Source of the DNA: CAYOLL01 sp964404765 [NCBI: uncultured Gemmatimonadota bacterium]
GTDB taxonomy: Bacteria; 4572-55
DNA: 64,000 nt
Assembly (NCBI GenBank): GCA_964404765.1
Contig: CAYOLL010000007.1
Span: 1 to 64,000, forward strand
Direction of reading: 5' to 3'
A program made the translations under genes and the position numbers. Below, piece by piece: positions 52,602 through 61,696 of this stretch. How positions within the stretch are numbered: the first letter of the stretch is position 1; the number at the start of each line of letters is the position of its first letter. Under the pieces are notes generated by a model that ran no database searches, was not told where the DNA came from, and worked only from the letters and a program-made list of their open reading frames with translations.

Positions 52602-53852
52602 ATGTTGAGTAAGATTATGCTTCCACCTAAAATTTTGGAAATCCTGAGCCATAACAAATTGTTTGAGAATGTGAAGCCGGATGATCTGGCCTGGCTAACC
52701 ATGGATATGGTGGAAGAGCGTAGCTATTTGCGCGGCGCCTATATTTTACGTGAAGATGATCCTAAAATTGATAGCATTTATTTAATTACAGCCGGCGTTG
52801 TGCAGATTACTAAAAAATTAGCGACCGGTGACGATCATGCCATTAAAGAACTTCGCGCCGGCGACTTTATTGGTGAGATGTCCTTGTTGGAAGGCGAGAA
52901 GCGCTCGGCTTCAGCCCGCTGTCTGATTCCGGTAACTGCCATGCTGATTCACCACAAAGCATTTAATCAGCTTTTGGTGCAAGTGCCACATGTGCAAAGC
53001 AATCTAATCCGCGAAATGGCTGCCAAATTACGCGAATCTGATGTGCACATGATTTCAGAAATCAGCCGGGCTGTTACCATTATGCGCTTAAATCAGGTCA
53101 TTGCCGATCAAAAAGCAGAGCTGGAAAACCAAAAAATGCAGTTGCAGGAGTTAAATGCAGCCAAAGATAAGTTTTTTTCCATCATTGCCCATGATATTAA
53201 AAATCCATTAGCCAGTTTAATGGGCTTTTCTGAATTGATGCACCAAAGCTTTGGGCAGTTGGAATTGCACCAAATACGCTCGATAGCTGAATCCATTTAT
53301 GACAGCAGTCACCATCTCTATAATTTAATTGAGAACCTGCTGCAATGGGCCCGCAGCCAAACCGGAAGTCTCGTTTGCGAACAGGCCTGGATTGCGCTGG
53401 CGCCTGTTGTGAACGAGACCGTTTTACTTTTAACCCCAAGCGCGCTTTCAAAGCAAATCCAGCTTATCCATCAAATTGCCGAGGATCATTCCGTTTATGT
53501 AGATCGGAACATGTTCTCAACCGTAATCAGAAATCTTATTTCGAATGCAATTAAATTCTCTCATCCGGGCGGTCAGATTAATATTCGATCCATCGCACAT
53601 GATCGCTTTATCGAAGTTGCTATTAAAGACAGCGGCGTTGGTATTCCAGCGGATATGCTCAGCGCCTTATTCCGTATTGATGTCCAGCAAAGTACACACG
53701 GCACCGCAAATGAATCCGGAACTGGTCTGGGACTTATTTTGTGCAAAGAATTTGTGGAAAAAAACGGCGGGACAATACGAGTTGAAAGCGAGGTCGGCAT
53801 AGGCAGCACATTTTTTATCAGCCTGCGGCAAGCAACGGATAACATTTCATAA
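52602..53852 (+). CDS. Sensor histidine kinase with N-terminal cyclic-nucleotide-binding domain
   Basis: The product has 416 residues. Residues 10-130 are a cNMP-binding/Crp-like domain (AGDFIGEMSLLEGEKRSASA). A coiled-coil linker near 165-190 leads to the HisKA box FFSIIAHDIKNPLASL (phosphoacceptor His near residue 196). The catalytic domain follows, with NLISNAIKFSHPGG (N box), DSGVGIP (G1) and GTGLGLILCKEF (G2). No membrane segment and no receiver domain, so it is a soluble kinase needing a separate response regulator, none of which is adjacent. The Shine-Dalgarno site is weak; ATG 52617 is an alternative start. The ligand of the sensor domain is unknown. Confidence 0.9.
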   Translation: MLSKIMLPPKILEILSHNKLFENVKPDDLAWLTMDMVEERSYLRGAYILREDDPKIDSIYLITAGVVQITKKLATGDDHAIKELRAGDFIGEMSLLEGEKRSASARCLIPVTAMLIHHKAFNQLLVQVPHVQSNLIREMAAKLRESDVHMISEISRAVTIMRLNQVIADQKAELENQKMQLQELNAAKDKFFSIIAHDIKNPLASLMGFSELMHQSFGQLELHQIRSIAESIYDSSHHLYNLIENLLQWARSQTGSLVCEQAWIALAPVVNETVLLLTPSALSKQIQLIHQIAEDHSVYVDRNMFSTVIRNLISNAIKFSHPGGQINIRSIAHDRFIEVAIKDSGVGIPADMLSALFRIDVQQSTHGTANESGTGLGLILCKEFVEKNGGTIRVESEVGIGSTFFISLRQATDNIS

Positions 53853-53896
53853 TCAAAAACCATACCATCAAAATCGGAGCCACTTTTGGCGCGTCT

Positions 53897-54598
53897 TCAA
53901 GATGACAGAATGTTGTCATCAGCTCTAAATTCTGGGGCTTGTCCATTTTTCAAAAGATAGGTCAGCCCTTCCAACTCCATCGCCAGATTAACATCACGAA
54001 TAATAATCCCCCGCTGATAAGGCAGCTTAATAGGTGCAAAATTAAGCAGCGCTTTTACCCCGGCCCGAACCAATCTTTCGGCAACCTCAACGGCAGCTTT
54101 AGCCGGTACCGCTAACACCGCAATATCAATCTGAAAAGAACGGACAACTTCTTCCAGATCGTCTACCGAACAAATCATGATACCGTGCCATTCCTGACCG
54201 ATTTTGGCCGGATCTTTTTCTAAAACAGCAAGAATTTCAAAACCTGCTTTTTTAAACTCACCGAAGTAAAAAAGCGCCGAGCCCAAGTTCCCTGCGCCGA
54301 TGAGTATCAGCCGCCATTTGCGGGTAACCCCCAAAATATCATGGATAGCCTGCTTCAACAATTTGATATCATAGCCTTTACCGCGACGACCAAAACTGCC
54401 AAAATACGACAAATCTTTGCGCACTTTGGCCGGATTAAGATGGCCACGGGCCGCTAATTTTTTGGAAGAAATCGTCTCAAGGCCCTCTTCTTCCATTTCT
54501 TCTAAAAAACGGTAGTAGTGAGACATGCGCCGGATTGTAGATTCTGATATTTTCGCTTTTTCCATAAAATCGGCTGCGGCAAAACTTTGCGGAGACAT
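53897..54598 (-). CDS. rex: Redox-sensing transcriptional repressor Rex
   Basis: The product has 233 residues. An N-terminal winged helix (ISESTIRRMSHYYRFLEEM, then SSKKLAARGHLNPAKVRKDL with YFGSFGRRGKGY) is followed by a Rossmann fold with GAGNLGSAL. The C-terminal domain-swap helix is present. Rex senses the NADH/NAD ratio and represses fermentation and respiration genes. A start at codon 12 (MEKAKI) is possible. The gene sits 5 bases after the lipoprotein gene, in a three-gene minus-strand cluster. Confidence 0.92.
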   Translation of the reverse strand: MSPQSFAAADFMEKAKISESTIRRMSHYYRFLEEMEEEGLETISSKKLAARGHLNPAKVRKDLSYFGSFGRRGKGYDIKLLKQAIHDILGVTRKWRLILIGAGNLGSALFYFGEFKKAGFEILAVLEKDPAKIGQEWHGIMICSVDDLEEVVRSFQIDIAVLAVPAKAAVEVAERLVRAGVKALLNFAPIKLPYQRGIIIRDVNLAMELEGLTYLLKNGQAPEFRADDNILSS

Positions 54599-54603
54599 TG
54601 CGT

Positions 54604-55071
54604 CTATTTTAAGTGCGGAATAGCAATACGCTGAATAGCGTCCAGAATTGTAAGAAGCTCTCGTGGCGCGCCGTCGTGATAAAAATTAACCAGACTGTGC
54701 CCGGTATCATCCTTGTAGAAAATAGTATATGACGGCCCTTTAACAACCTGCGTGCTTAAGTAGCCGCTGCTCATGGTTAAAAACTTTTCGGCGGAAAAAA
54801 CAGTTACTAATTCTTGCAACTCCGCCTCTGTCAAAGACCCTTTTTTAGTTATACTACCATGCTCCCGGAAAGTTATACTGCCGTCAATTCCGATTAAAAG
54901 CTTGGTATCCACATTTTCAGCCGCATCAAAAACCGTAAGCGATATCTCAAGCGTTTGGGCAACGATATCGCCGCTGTTTGCATGGGTAGCGCCGCTTTTG
55001 CTGCCTTTTTGACTGCTGCAACTCAGCAGGGTCAGCGCAGCAAACATAAAAAATAGTAATATTCTGGCCAT
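54604..55071 (-). CDS. Small lipoprotein
   Basis: The product has 155 residues from ATG 55071, six bases after AAAGGA; two further ATGs just upstream would lie on or next to that site. Lipobox LTLLSC. The rest is a beta-rich domain (TKLLIGIDGSITFREHGS, SYTIFYKDDTGHSLVNFYHDG) with an LTEAELQELVTVF helix. No family recognised. It lies directly upstream of rex, probably co-transcribed. Confidence 0.65.
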   Translation of the reverse strand: MARILLFFMFAALTLLSCSSQKGSKSGATHANSGDIVAQTLEISLTVFDAAENVDTKLLIGIDGSITFREHGSITKKGSLTEAELQELVTVFSAEKFLTMSSGYLSTQVVKGPSYTIFYKDDTGHSLVNFYHDGAPRELLTILDAIQRIAIPHLK

Positions 55072-55113
55072 CATCATTCCTTTATTCCGAAGAAAATTCG
55101 ATCAATCATCAAA

Positions 55114-55479
55114 TTAGTGACCACCAGCGCCTTTAAACTGATCCTCACGGTCTTTAAAAAGAACATTAAACGTGGTTAGTGTGCCGTAACAGCGCGTAAT
55201 ATATTGCTGCATGCCTACCTTGTCCTCATCCGACAGTTTTTCATGGGCATTTATTTTTTGCTCCAACACCCGCAAGTTGTCACGCAACATGACGATTTTA
55301 TGGAAAAAAACGTCTATCGGCACCTCTTTATCCTGAGTTTCTTTAGTGCCCGGCATCATGAAAATGGAGCCGCCTTTCCAGCGATCTCCTAACATAACTT
55401 CGAGGCGCGTCCAGCTTTCCGTAAAATGCTCTTCGCGCAAGACTTCGCGCAGAGCTTGCTTAAGATCGTCTTTTTCCAT
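55114..55479 (-). CDS. Hypothetical cytoplasmic protein, 121 aa
   Basis: AAGGAG lies 11 bases before ATG 55479. The protein is charged and mostly helical (DDLKQALREVLREEHF, FFHKIVMLRDNLRVLEQKIN), with a central GGSIFMMPGTKETQDKEVPI segment. Tail KDREDQFKGAGGH. No signal peptide or recognised domain. First gene of the cluster leading to rex. Confidence 0.6.
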   Translation of the reverse strand: MEKDDLKQALREVLREEHFTESWTRLEVMLGDRWKGGSIFMMPGTKETQDKEVPIDVFFHKIVMLRDNLRVLEQKINAHEKLSDEDKVGMQQYITRCYGTLTTFNVLFKDREDQFKGAGGH

Positions 55480-55649
55480 AATAAATATAGTCTCCTTAAC
55501 ATTGTAAAAACCCGTTTCACAACGAGTAGCGAAGCGCTTAAAAATAGGGTAAGATTCACAAGTTTATTTTCATGCCCGATTTTTCGATGCGGAATAAAAA
55601 TATGAATAAAAGCACATTCCGCAAGCGATTTTGAAAAGATTTTTCTTTA

Positions 55650-55677
55650 TTTACAGCACTTTGTGCGCTAATATTAT
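55650..55677 (+). promoter_or_regulatory. Possible sigma-70-type promoter of the TonB receptor gene
   Basis: TTTACA and TATTAT are 16 bases apart, about 60 bases before the receptor ATG. The rest of 55,480-55,736 shows no gene. Confidence 0.5.
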
Positions 55678-55736
55678 AGAAGTAACGTGAACTGTTTCAT
55701 CGTTTCTAACCCGCGCGTTTTATTGAGGTTGATCTA

Positions 55737-58340
55737 ATGAATAGACAAAAAAAACACATCGGTTTAATTATCTGCTTAATTTGGCTTGGAATCGGCAGCA
55801 GTTATACGAAGGTTTTGGCGCAAACAGCGTGTAGTTTAGCCCTGGCTGAGGCGAATAAAGATTACCAAATCGGTAGTTTTGATCAGGTTATCGTGCTGTT
55901 AACGCCGTGTATCCAAAACGGTTTCTCGACTCGCGAAAAAATTCAGGCCTACCAACTCCTGGCTAAGACGTACCTGGCCACCGACTATTTCATCGAAGCC
56001 GCCGATGCCGTTAAACAGCTGCTCAAGTTAGACGAAAACTATGAACCAAATCTGTTTGATCCGCCGCAATTCAGCAAGCTGGTGCGTGAAGTAAAGCGCG
56101 GCCAATTCCGGGTTAAAGTTGTTTCCGTCTCCAAAAAGAGCGAAAGCCTGATGGAAGCGCCTGCCACTGTTTATTTGGTGACGGCCAAGCAAATAAAAAA
56201 TCGGGGCTATTTGGATCTGGAAACAATCTTTCATGATCTGCCCGGCTTTGATATAACCCGTCAAAGCGGTGTTATCTATTCCAACATATTTCAGCGCGGC
56301 TATCGCTCCAACAGCACCAACCGGACGCTTTTTCTTTTTGATGGACTTGAGGATAACGGTTTGTGGACCGGAACCGCCTATATATCCCGCCAAATTCCGT
56401 TGTCAAATGTCAAAAATGTTGAGGTTGTTTATGGGCCGGCTTCGACCATGTATGGCTCCAACGCTTTCCTTGGGGTAGTCAATGTGATAACCTACGATCC
56501 GGAAGAAATAACCGGCACAGAGCGGCATGTGGGCGTCCGGGCTAATACCGGTTATGGCAATTGGAATAGCCGCTTTATTGATGCTACTGTGGCGGCCCGC
56601 TTCACCAATGTGTCAATGTCACTTACCGCCCGGGTCTTTAAATCGGACCAAATGGACTTATCCAAATATCGTGAATGGGATTATGACCGTGTCGCCGAAG
56701 TAGACTCATACTATACAAAAATGGTTTTAAAAGACACTGCCGCACGAAACTTTGCCCGCAGCAACAAGCTACATCCGGAATATTATGAAGTGCAGACCAA
56801 TAGCGCCGGCGACACCGTCCGTGTTGCACCGACTGAAACCGGCGTCCAACGGGCAATGGACCTGGATAATACGGCATTTTCCCAAATAACCGGCAAAGTA
56901 CCTCGCTACTCAAACAACGCGGATGACTGGAGTATTATGGGAAAAATAAAGTTTGCCGGCTTTTTGCTGGGCTTCCAAACTTATACGGCGCGGGAAGGCA
57001 CCGGGCCGACGTATACGGATAAAAGATCGGTCGGTACTGACGAAGGTAATTATTGGGTGCCACGCAGCTATTCGCTGTATCTGAAGTTTGATCGCCCTAT
57101 TAGCGATAATATAACCTTGACCAGTCTTTCCAATTATAAGATTCATGATCTGGCCGGGGATACCGCAATCCGCTTTATCAGCAGCTATGAAAGCGGGGGT
57201 CTTAAAATCAATCACCTCGTAAAGGACTCGCTCTTTACTTTTACGACCAGGAGTCAGAACTACTACTATTACTACAATACCCAGCTTCGCAGCGAGTTTA
57301 AAGTCCTTTATTCACCCTCCAACAAACTGGATGTGGTAACCGGCTTTGAATATCGAAGCAGTTTGTATCAGCGTGACTACCTTTATGGCTCAAAAGAAAA
57401 CCCGCAGTATGAGTCCTGGGCTTCGGATTCTCTGGAGTTTAATCAGGCGCTTGATATCGGCGCCTATTCGCAAACGGCATATCGACCCACTGATCATCTG
57501 AAAATTACGCTTGGTGGCCGATTGGACTATAATGCTGTTCAAGACACCTTAGGGTATGGGACGGTCTTTAACCCGCGGATCGCCGTCGTTTATTCGCCGG
57601 GGAAGTTCATTTTTAAAGGGATTTATGCCGAAGCTTTTAAAGATCAGGAAAGTATTACCAAGTATACCACGAGCGCTATCCGACCGATAGCAAACCCCAC
57701 GCTGCAACCGGAAAAAGCCAAAAACCTTGAAGGCGGCATTGCTTATCAACACACGAAAGACTTGGCTGTCGATCTTAGTCTGTATTATGCAACTTATAGC
57801 GACATTGCTTCAGATAAGAGGCAATCCAACGGCACCCAAAAGTTCGTTGCTTCCGGAAAAATTCGCGTTACAGGACTGCAAGCCAATCTTTACTATAAGC
57901 GCACCGAGCGATTCTCAGCTTTTGCCAATTACACGTTTACCGATCCTACTAATACCATAGAAACTCCGGACGGAAGGGATTCTATGGAGGTTCGGGTTGG
58001 CGATATTGCCGATCATCAGATAAAAATGGGAGCCAATTACGAAGTTAAAAAGGATATAGAATTGAATCTGCGCATGAATTATGTCGGCGCTAAAAAAACC
58101 GGCAAAGAGACATCGGTCAGCGACAATCCATTGAGTAAGATCGATGCCTACTTAATCTTTAATGGCGCGATAACTTATAGCAATATTTTACCCGGAATCA
58201 CCGGCCAGCTTGTCATCAACAACATTCTGGACAGCGAGTATTTTCATCCCGGCCCGCGCAGCGCCGATGGCGTCTTGTACCCGGCGCAGATCCCCCAAAA
58301 TAGTCGCCAGGTCGTAGCCCGATTGTTTTATGAATTTTAG
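55737..58340 (+). CDS. TonB-dependent outer-membrane receptor with N-terminal TPR-like region
   Basis: The product has 867 residues with a signal peptide ending KVLAQT. Residues 35-110 form helices resembling TPR/SusD-like pre-plug repeats (EANKDYQIGSFDQVIVLLTP, KTYLATDYFIEAADAVKQLL). The plug domain runs from about residue 130 (MEAPATVYLVTAKQIKNRGY ... NVKNVEVVYGPASTMYGSNA). The beta-barrel follows and ends in the outer-membrane signature VVARLFYEF with terminal Phe. It imports a ligand using TonB-ExbBD energy; exbBD lie 9 kb away. The ligand cannot be told from the sequence. Confidence 0.87.
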   Translation: MNRQKKHIGLIICLIWLGIGSSYTKVLAQTACSLALAEANKDYQIGSFDQVIVLLTPCIQNGFSTREKIQAYQLLAKTYLATDYFIEAADAVKQLLKLDENYEPNLFDPPQFSKLVREVKRGQFRVKVVSVSKKSESLMEAPATVYLVTAKQIKNRGYLDLETIFHDLPGFDITRQSGVIYSNIFQRGYRSNSTNRTLFLFDGLEDNGLWTGTAYISRQIPLSNVKNVEVVYGPASTMYGSNAFLGVVNVITYDPEEITGTERHVGVRANTGYGNWNSRFIDATVAARFTNVSMSLTARVFKSDQMDLSKYREWDYDRVAEVDSYYTKMVLKDTAARNFARSNKLHPEYYEVQTNSAGDTVRVAPTETGVQRAMDLDNTAFSQITGKVPRYSNNADDWSIMGKIKFAGFLLGFQTYTAREGTGPTYTDKRSVGTDEGNYWVPRSYSLYLKFDRPISDNITLTSLSNYKIHDLAGDTAIRFISSYESGGLKINHLVKDSLFTFTTRSQNYYYYYNTQLRSEFKVLYSPSNKLDVVTGFEYRSSLYQRDYLYGSKENPQYESWASDSLEFNQALDIGAYSQTAYRPTDHLKITLGGRLDYNAVQDTLGYGTVFNPRIAVVYSPGKFIFKGIYAEAFKDQESITKYTTSAIRPIANPTLQPEKAKNLEGGIAYQHTKDLAVDLSLYYATYSDIASDKRQSNGTQKFVASGKIRVTGLQANLYYKRTERFSAFANYTFTDPTNTIETPDGRDSMEVRVGDIADHQIKMGANYEVKKDIELNLRMNYVGAKKTGKETSVSDNPLSKIDAYLIFNGAITYSNILPGITGQLVINNILDSEYFHPGPRSADGVLYPAQIPQNSRQVVARLFYEF

Positions 58341-58381
58341 ACCATTGCGCCTAAAAAGATTATCGCGGAAGGGAGCACGTT

Positions 58382-58642
58382 ATGGCTGTTAAAAAAATGC
58401 CTTTGATTACCATTCCCAATATTCAACTTAGCCTGGAGCAATTGCTGGAGGCGATTCGCCAATTGGACGCCCGTTCCAAAGTCAAGGTTGCCCGGGCGCT
58501 GCTGGACACGCCGATGGACGATCCCTTAGCCCGGTTGATCCGGCGTCTGGCCGACAAGTCGCCGGCGGAAGACATCCCGATGGCGGCGATTCAAACCGAA
58601 GTCAACTTCGTGCGGTCAAGCCATGCTTCGACTCGTAATTGA
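58382..58642 (+). CDS. Putative antitoxin of a PIN-type TA pair
   Basis: The product has 86 residues; GGAAGGGAG precedes the ATG. Largely helical (NIQLSLEQLLEAIRQLDARS, KVKVARALLD) with a short loop and a tail that overlaps the toxin gene by 20 bases. Size, position and overlap fit an antitoxin; the family is not certain. Confidence 0.7.
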   Translation: MAVKKMPLITIPNIQLSLEQLLEAIRQLDARSKVKVARALLDTPMDDPLARLIRRLADKSPAEDIPMAAIQTEVNFVRSSHASTRN

Positions 58643-59042
58643 CACTAATATTTGGATCAGCGCTTTGTGGGGCAGTAATAGCGCGATCCTCCTATTGAAA
58701 GCCTGGCAGGGTGATCGCTTTGAGCTTGTCTGCAGCAATCTCTTGATAGACGAGCTGGATCAGGTCTGGCGACGTCCCCGTTTCAAAAAACGCATTCAGG
58801 CGGCAGAAGCCGCTCTTTTGTTGAAACAAATCCGGTTACGCGGTTATTTCGTCAAACCGATTTCCATTCCGCCCAATTGTCGTGATCCCAAAGATCATCC
58901 GGTTCTGGCCGTTGCCATAGATGGCAAGGCTAATGCTATTGTGAGCGGCGACGACGATTTACTTGTGCCCGAAATAAAACAAGCCATGAAAGCTTTTGGC
59001 GTCGAAATTTGGAGACTGAATGATTTTCACGCAAATTTATGA
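58623..59042 (+). CDS. PIN-domain toxin (COG1569-like)
   Basis: The product has 139 residues. Acidic active-site residues of the PIN fold are present: LVIDTNIWISAL (first Asp), LLIDELDQVWRRPRF (Glu), RDPKDHPVLAVAIDGKANAI and VSGDDDLL (Asp cluster). PIN toxins are ribonucleases silenced by the partner protein. The frame overlaps the antitoxin gene, indicating translational coupling. Confidence 0.85.
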   Translation: MLRLVIDTNIWISALWGSNSAILLLKAWQGDRFELVCSNLLIDELDQVWRRPRFKKRIQAAEAALLLKQIRLRGYFVKPISIPPNCRDPKDHPVLAVAIDGKANAIVSGDDDLLVPEIKQAMKAFGVEIWRLNDFHANL

Positions 59043-59138
59043 CTGAACGCTTGCTATGATCGCGGCGCCGTCTAATTCGCATTTTATTTTTTTAGTTAAC
59101 CATCGCCGTGTCACAACTCACAATCTACAGGAGGAACC

Positions 59139-59450
59139 ATGAGATTCATGCTCAAGATCGAAATTCCGATGGAGCAAGGCAACAAGGCGTTGCGCGATCC
59201 GGATTTCGGCAAAAAAATGCAACAATTGTTGGCCGAAATCAAAGCGGAAGCCGCCTACTTTACCACGGTAAACGGACGCCGCGGCGGCTACGTCATCGTC
59301 AACATGGACGATGCTTCGCAACTGCCGGGGATTGCCGAGCCTTTTTTCCTTTGGCTAAGCGCTAAAGTTGAGGCTATGCCGGTCATGCTACCGGAAGATT
59401 TGGGCAAAGCCGGCCCGGCTATCGGCGTGGCTGTTCAGAAATGGGGCTAA
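59139..59450 (+). CDS. Uncharacterised small protein, 103 aa
   Basis: CAGGAGG lies four bases before ATG 59139. The sequence (MRFMLKIEIPMEQGNKA ... AAYFTTVNGRRGGYVIVNMD ... EPFFLWLSAKVEAMPVMLPE) suggests an alpha/beta-barrel dimer fold like YciI/DUF3303 proteins, known by pattern only. Function unknown. A terminator follows at 59,569. Confidence 0.7.
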   Translation: MRFMLKIEIPMEQGNKALRDPDFGKKMQQLLAEIKAEAAYFTTVNGRRGGYVIVNMDDASQLPGIAEPFFLWLSAKVEAMPVMLPEDLGKAGPAIGVAVQKWG

Positions 59451-59457
59451 CGCCTGC

Positions 59458-59484
59458 CGCGGTTAAAAATTGCTTTTTACCGCG
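59458..59484. repeat. Hairpin after the 103-residue protein gene
   Basis: CGCGGTTAAAAA and CTTTTTACCGCG are nearly complementary. The stretch up to 59,560 contains degenerate GTGAAAATTCGTG-type repeat units and no gene. Confidence 0.55.
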
Positions 59485-59568
59485 TTATGCGATTGTTTTT
59501 AGCGTAATTTGTTCGTGAAAATTCGTGTCAATTCGTGGCCGGAACGATTGTAAAAGCTTGTTCAAATG

Positions 59569-59606
59569 CCCGGTGTGCCCATTATAAAGTACACCGGGTA
59601 TTTTTA
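59569..59606 (+). terminator. Rho-independent terminator
   Basis: CCCGGTGT and ACACCGGG are followed by TATTTTTAT on the plus strand, about 115 bases before the dehydrogenase start. Confidence 0.7.
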
Positions 59607-59721
59607 TCGTACAACCATCTCATCAATTTCGTGGCGAAATTGCGCCAAATACATATCATTTAGGGCGTGTTTCTGTGGACAACTTCAACGTATGACTCAT
59701 AAAATTTATAGAGGAGCGCTT

Positions 59722-60891
59722 ATGTTCAAGATTCAACGTTACAACCAGATTTCGTCACGCGGCCTGGACCGCTTTCCCCGCGCTAACTACGAAATTGCCA
59801 GCGAATTCAACGAACCGGATGCGTTTATCGTTCGCAGTTTTCAGGTCACGCCGGAGCATATCAAGTCGTCGCTAAAGGCAATTGCCCGCGCCGGCGCCGG
59901 TGTCAACAATATCCCGGTCGATTTTTGCACGGAAAAAGGTATTGTTGTTTTTAACACACCGGGCGCCAATGCCAACGCCGTCAAGGAATTAGTCTTGACC
60001 GCAATGCTGCTGTCTTCACGCGGCATACTGGATGGCGTTCAATATGTCAACACGCTGAGCGAGATGACAAATGCCAAAGAAATAGATGCATTGATTGAGA
60101 AGGAAAAAGGCCGGTTCAAAGGCGGCGAACTGATGGATAAAACATTGGGCATCATTGGTCTGGGGGCAATTGGTTCGTTGTTGGCGGATACCTGTCTTAA
60201 ATTAGGTATGACCGTCGCCGGTTATGACCCGTCCCTGTCGGTCGATGCCGCCTGGCGCTTGTCCAATGAAACCAAAAAAATGGAAAGCCTCCAATCGCTG
60301 CTATCCCGCTCGGACTATGTTTCCCTGCATCTGCCGCTGCTGGATGCCACCCGCAATTTGATCAACGCAGACACGATTCGCTTCTTTAAACCCGGCACGC
60401 GGCTGATGAACTTTTCGCGTGGCGGTATCGTTAATAATGCCGCGGTGCTGACTGCATTGGAAAACGGCCTGTTAGACTGCTATGCTACAGACTTTCCAAC
60501 CCCGGAACTGATCGGTAAAAAAGGCGTGATCTGCTTTCCGCATCTGGGCGCAAGCACGGATGAAGCCGAGGAAAACTGTGCCATTATGGCGGCGGATCAA
60601 CTGATGGACTTCTTGCAGAACGGAAATATCATGAACTCGGTCAATTTCCCGACCGTCAGCCTGGAGCGGACGACCGGCCATCGTTTGGCGATCGTGAATA
60701 AGAATATTTCCGGTATGCTGCAACAAATCACCGCGACGCTGGGCAGCCATAAGTCCAATATTCTGGAAGTTGTCAACAAGAGCAAGGATAATCTGGCCTA
60801 TAACTTGTTGGACATTCAGGCGCCGGCTACCCCGGATCTGCTGGCCGATCTCACGAAAATTGAAGGCGTAGTCAGAGTTTGGAGTTTATAA
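59722..60891 (+). CDS. serA: D-3-phosphoglycerate dehydrogenase-like protein with ACT domain
   Basis: The product has 389 residues from ATG 59722 with GAGGAG upstream. N-terminal catalytic part (GAGVNNIPVDFCTEKGIVVF), NAD-binding Rossmann motif GIIGLGAIGSLLADTC near residues 141-155, catalytic region with FSRGGIVNN and PHLGASTDEAEENC (His), and a C-terminal ACT domain (LAIVNKNISGMLQQITATLG) near 320-389. This is the short form of the first enzyme of serine synthesis. No serC or serB is adjacent. Related 2-hydroxyacid dehydrogenases are possible, but the ACT domain favours SerA. Confidence 0.87.
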   Translation: MFKIQRYNQISSRGLDRFPRANYEIASEFNEPDAFIVRSFQVTPEHIKSSLKAIARAGAGVNNIPVDFCTEKGIVVFNTPGANANAVKELVLTAMLLSSRGILDGVQYVNTLSEMTNAKEIDALIEKEKGRFKGGELMDKTLGIIGLGAIGSLLADTCLKLGMTVAGYDPSLSVDAAWRLSNETKKMESLQSLLSRSDYVSLHLPLLDATRNLINADTIRFFKPGTRLMNFSRGGIVNNAAVLTALENGLLDCYATDFPTPELIGKKGVICFPHLGASTDEAEENCAIMAADQLMDFLQNGNIMNSVNFPTVSLERTTGHRLAIVNKNISGMLQQITATLGSHKSNILEVVNKSKDNLAYNLLDIQAPATPDLLADLTKIEGVVRVWSL

Positions 60892-60928
60892 TCGGGTAGT
60901 CAAAATACGCGACGATTCAATTCAATTG

Positions 60929-60971
60929 ACGGGATGATCTTGCCAGACGCCGGATTGTCCCGTTTTATTTT
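60929..60971 (+). terminator. Probable terminator of the dehydrogenase gene
   Basis: ACGGGA pairs with TCCCGT across a structured loop and is followed by TTTATTTTT. It overlaps the last codons of the convergent SET-domain gene. Confidence 0.5.
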
Positions 60972-61435
60972 TCTGCTTGGATTTGGGGCGCTCGACTATA
61001 GTCATTATCAAAAACGTAGCCGTCAATCCGCCCAAGACACTTTGCCGCGCCGCACTGACACTGGAATGTCCAGCGTTCATCCCAAAAATATTCCTGTGCG
61101 TGCTGCAAATAGTACTCACGATCAATTTCATTATAGCTGAACGTAAGCTCCTCACCCTTTTTGACCGGACGGATGGTAAACACTTCCTGTTGGTCATTTA
61201 TCGTACAGTTAGGATCGCAGGCATGATTGATAAAGCGGGCGTTCGTTTTCGGGATAAGCCATAGCCTGCCCTTGAGGCCAAGGACATAAATTTTTTGATC
61301 TTCCGGCACATCTTCGTAGGGAACTATCGGCCCCTCAAATTTTTCGACAACAACACCGATCTCCAAATCTTCCGCCGCGATTAAGCAAGAACCATATTGA
61401 TTCTGAACGACCTGACTGGGAAACTTTAACATCAT
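60965..61435 (-). CDS. SET-domain protein methyltransferase-like
   Basis: The product has 156 residues; AAGAGG precedes the ATG. SET core motifs are present: RFINHACDPNC (cofactor site) and EELTFSYNEID (catalytic Tyr). A Cys-rich post-SET motif FQCQCGAAKCLG follows, which in eukaryotic enzymes binds zinc with a Cys of the core. It should transfer methyl groups from S-adenosylmethionine to a lysine; the target is unknown. Confidence 0.85.
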   Translation of the reverse strand: MMLKFPSQVVQNQYGSCLIAAEDLEIGVVVEKFEGPIVPYEDVPEDQKIYVLGLKGRLWLIPKTNARFINHACDPNCTINDQQEVFTIRPVKKGEELTFSYNEIDREYYLQHAQEYFWDERWTFQCQCGAAKCLGRIDGYVFDNDYSRAPQIQAEK

Positions 61436-61459
61436 AAACCTCTTATTTAATTTATATAG

Positions 61460-61598
61460 ATGTAGAAAACCTTGCGAAGGTTAAATTTGTTGCAAAGTCA
61501 ATATTTTCAAGGCTCGCTGAACTCTCCAACGTGAGCCTTCGCAAGGTTATTTTGGCAATGGATGTAGAAAACCATGCGAAGGTTAAACTTGTTGCAAA
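61460..61598. repeat. Cluster of CCTTGCGAAGG elements
   Basis: AACCTTGCGAAGGTT at 61,468-61,482, its inverted partner AGCCTTCGCAAGGTT at 61,534-61,548, and AACCATGCGAAGGTT at 61,570-61,584. A 38-bp direct repeat (GATGTAGAAAACC..., 61,460-61,497 and 61,561-61,598) overlaps two of them. A 62-codon ORF through here is repeat translation, not a gene. Confidence 0.8.
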
Positions 61599-61696
61599 AA
61601 CGGCATCTAAATTATCAGAAAAGTCTTGGCATCGCAACACTAATCGAAAGGTTTTTGGCAGGATAACCGCGACAATTCACATGTGAAAGGAACAAG

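Noticed and set aside
55515-55560. TTCACAA motifs upstream of the rex cluster as a Rex operator
   Set aside because: Only half-sites are present; the palindrome TTGTGAA-N4-TTCACAA is not complete.
59566-59721. Upstream start for the phosphoglycerate dehydrogenase
   Set aside because: It lies in the terminator hairpin; the family N-terminus and GAGGAG support ATG 59722.
61452-61640. 62-codon minus-strand ORF
   Set aside because: It is made of CCTTGCGAAGG repeat copies; no ribosome site or protein pattern.
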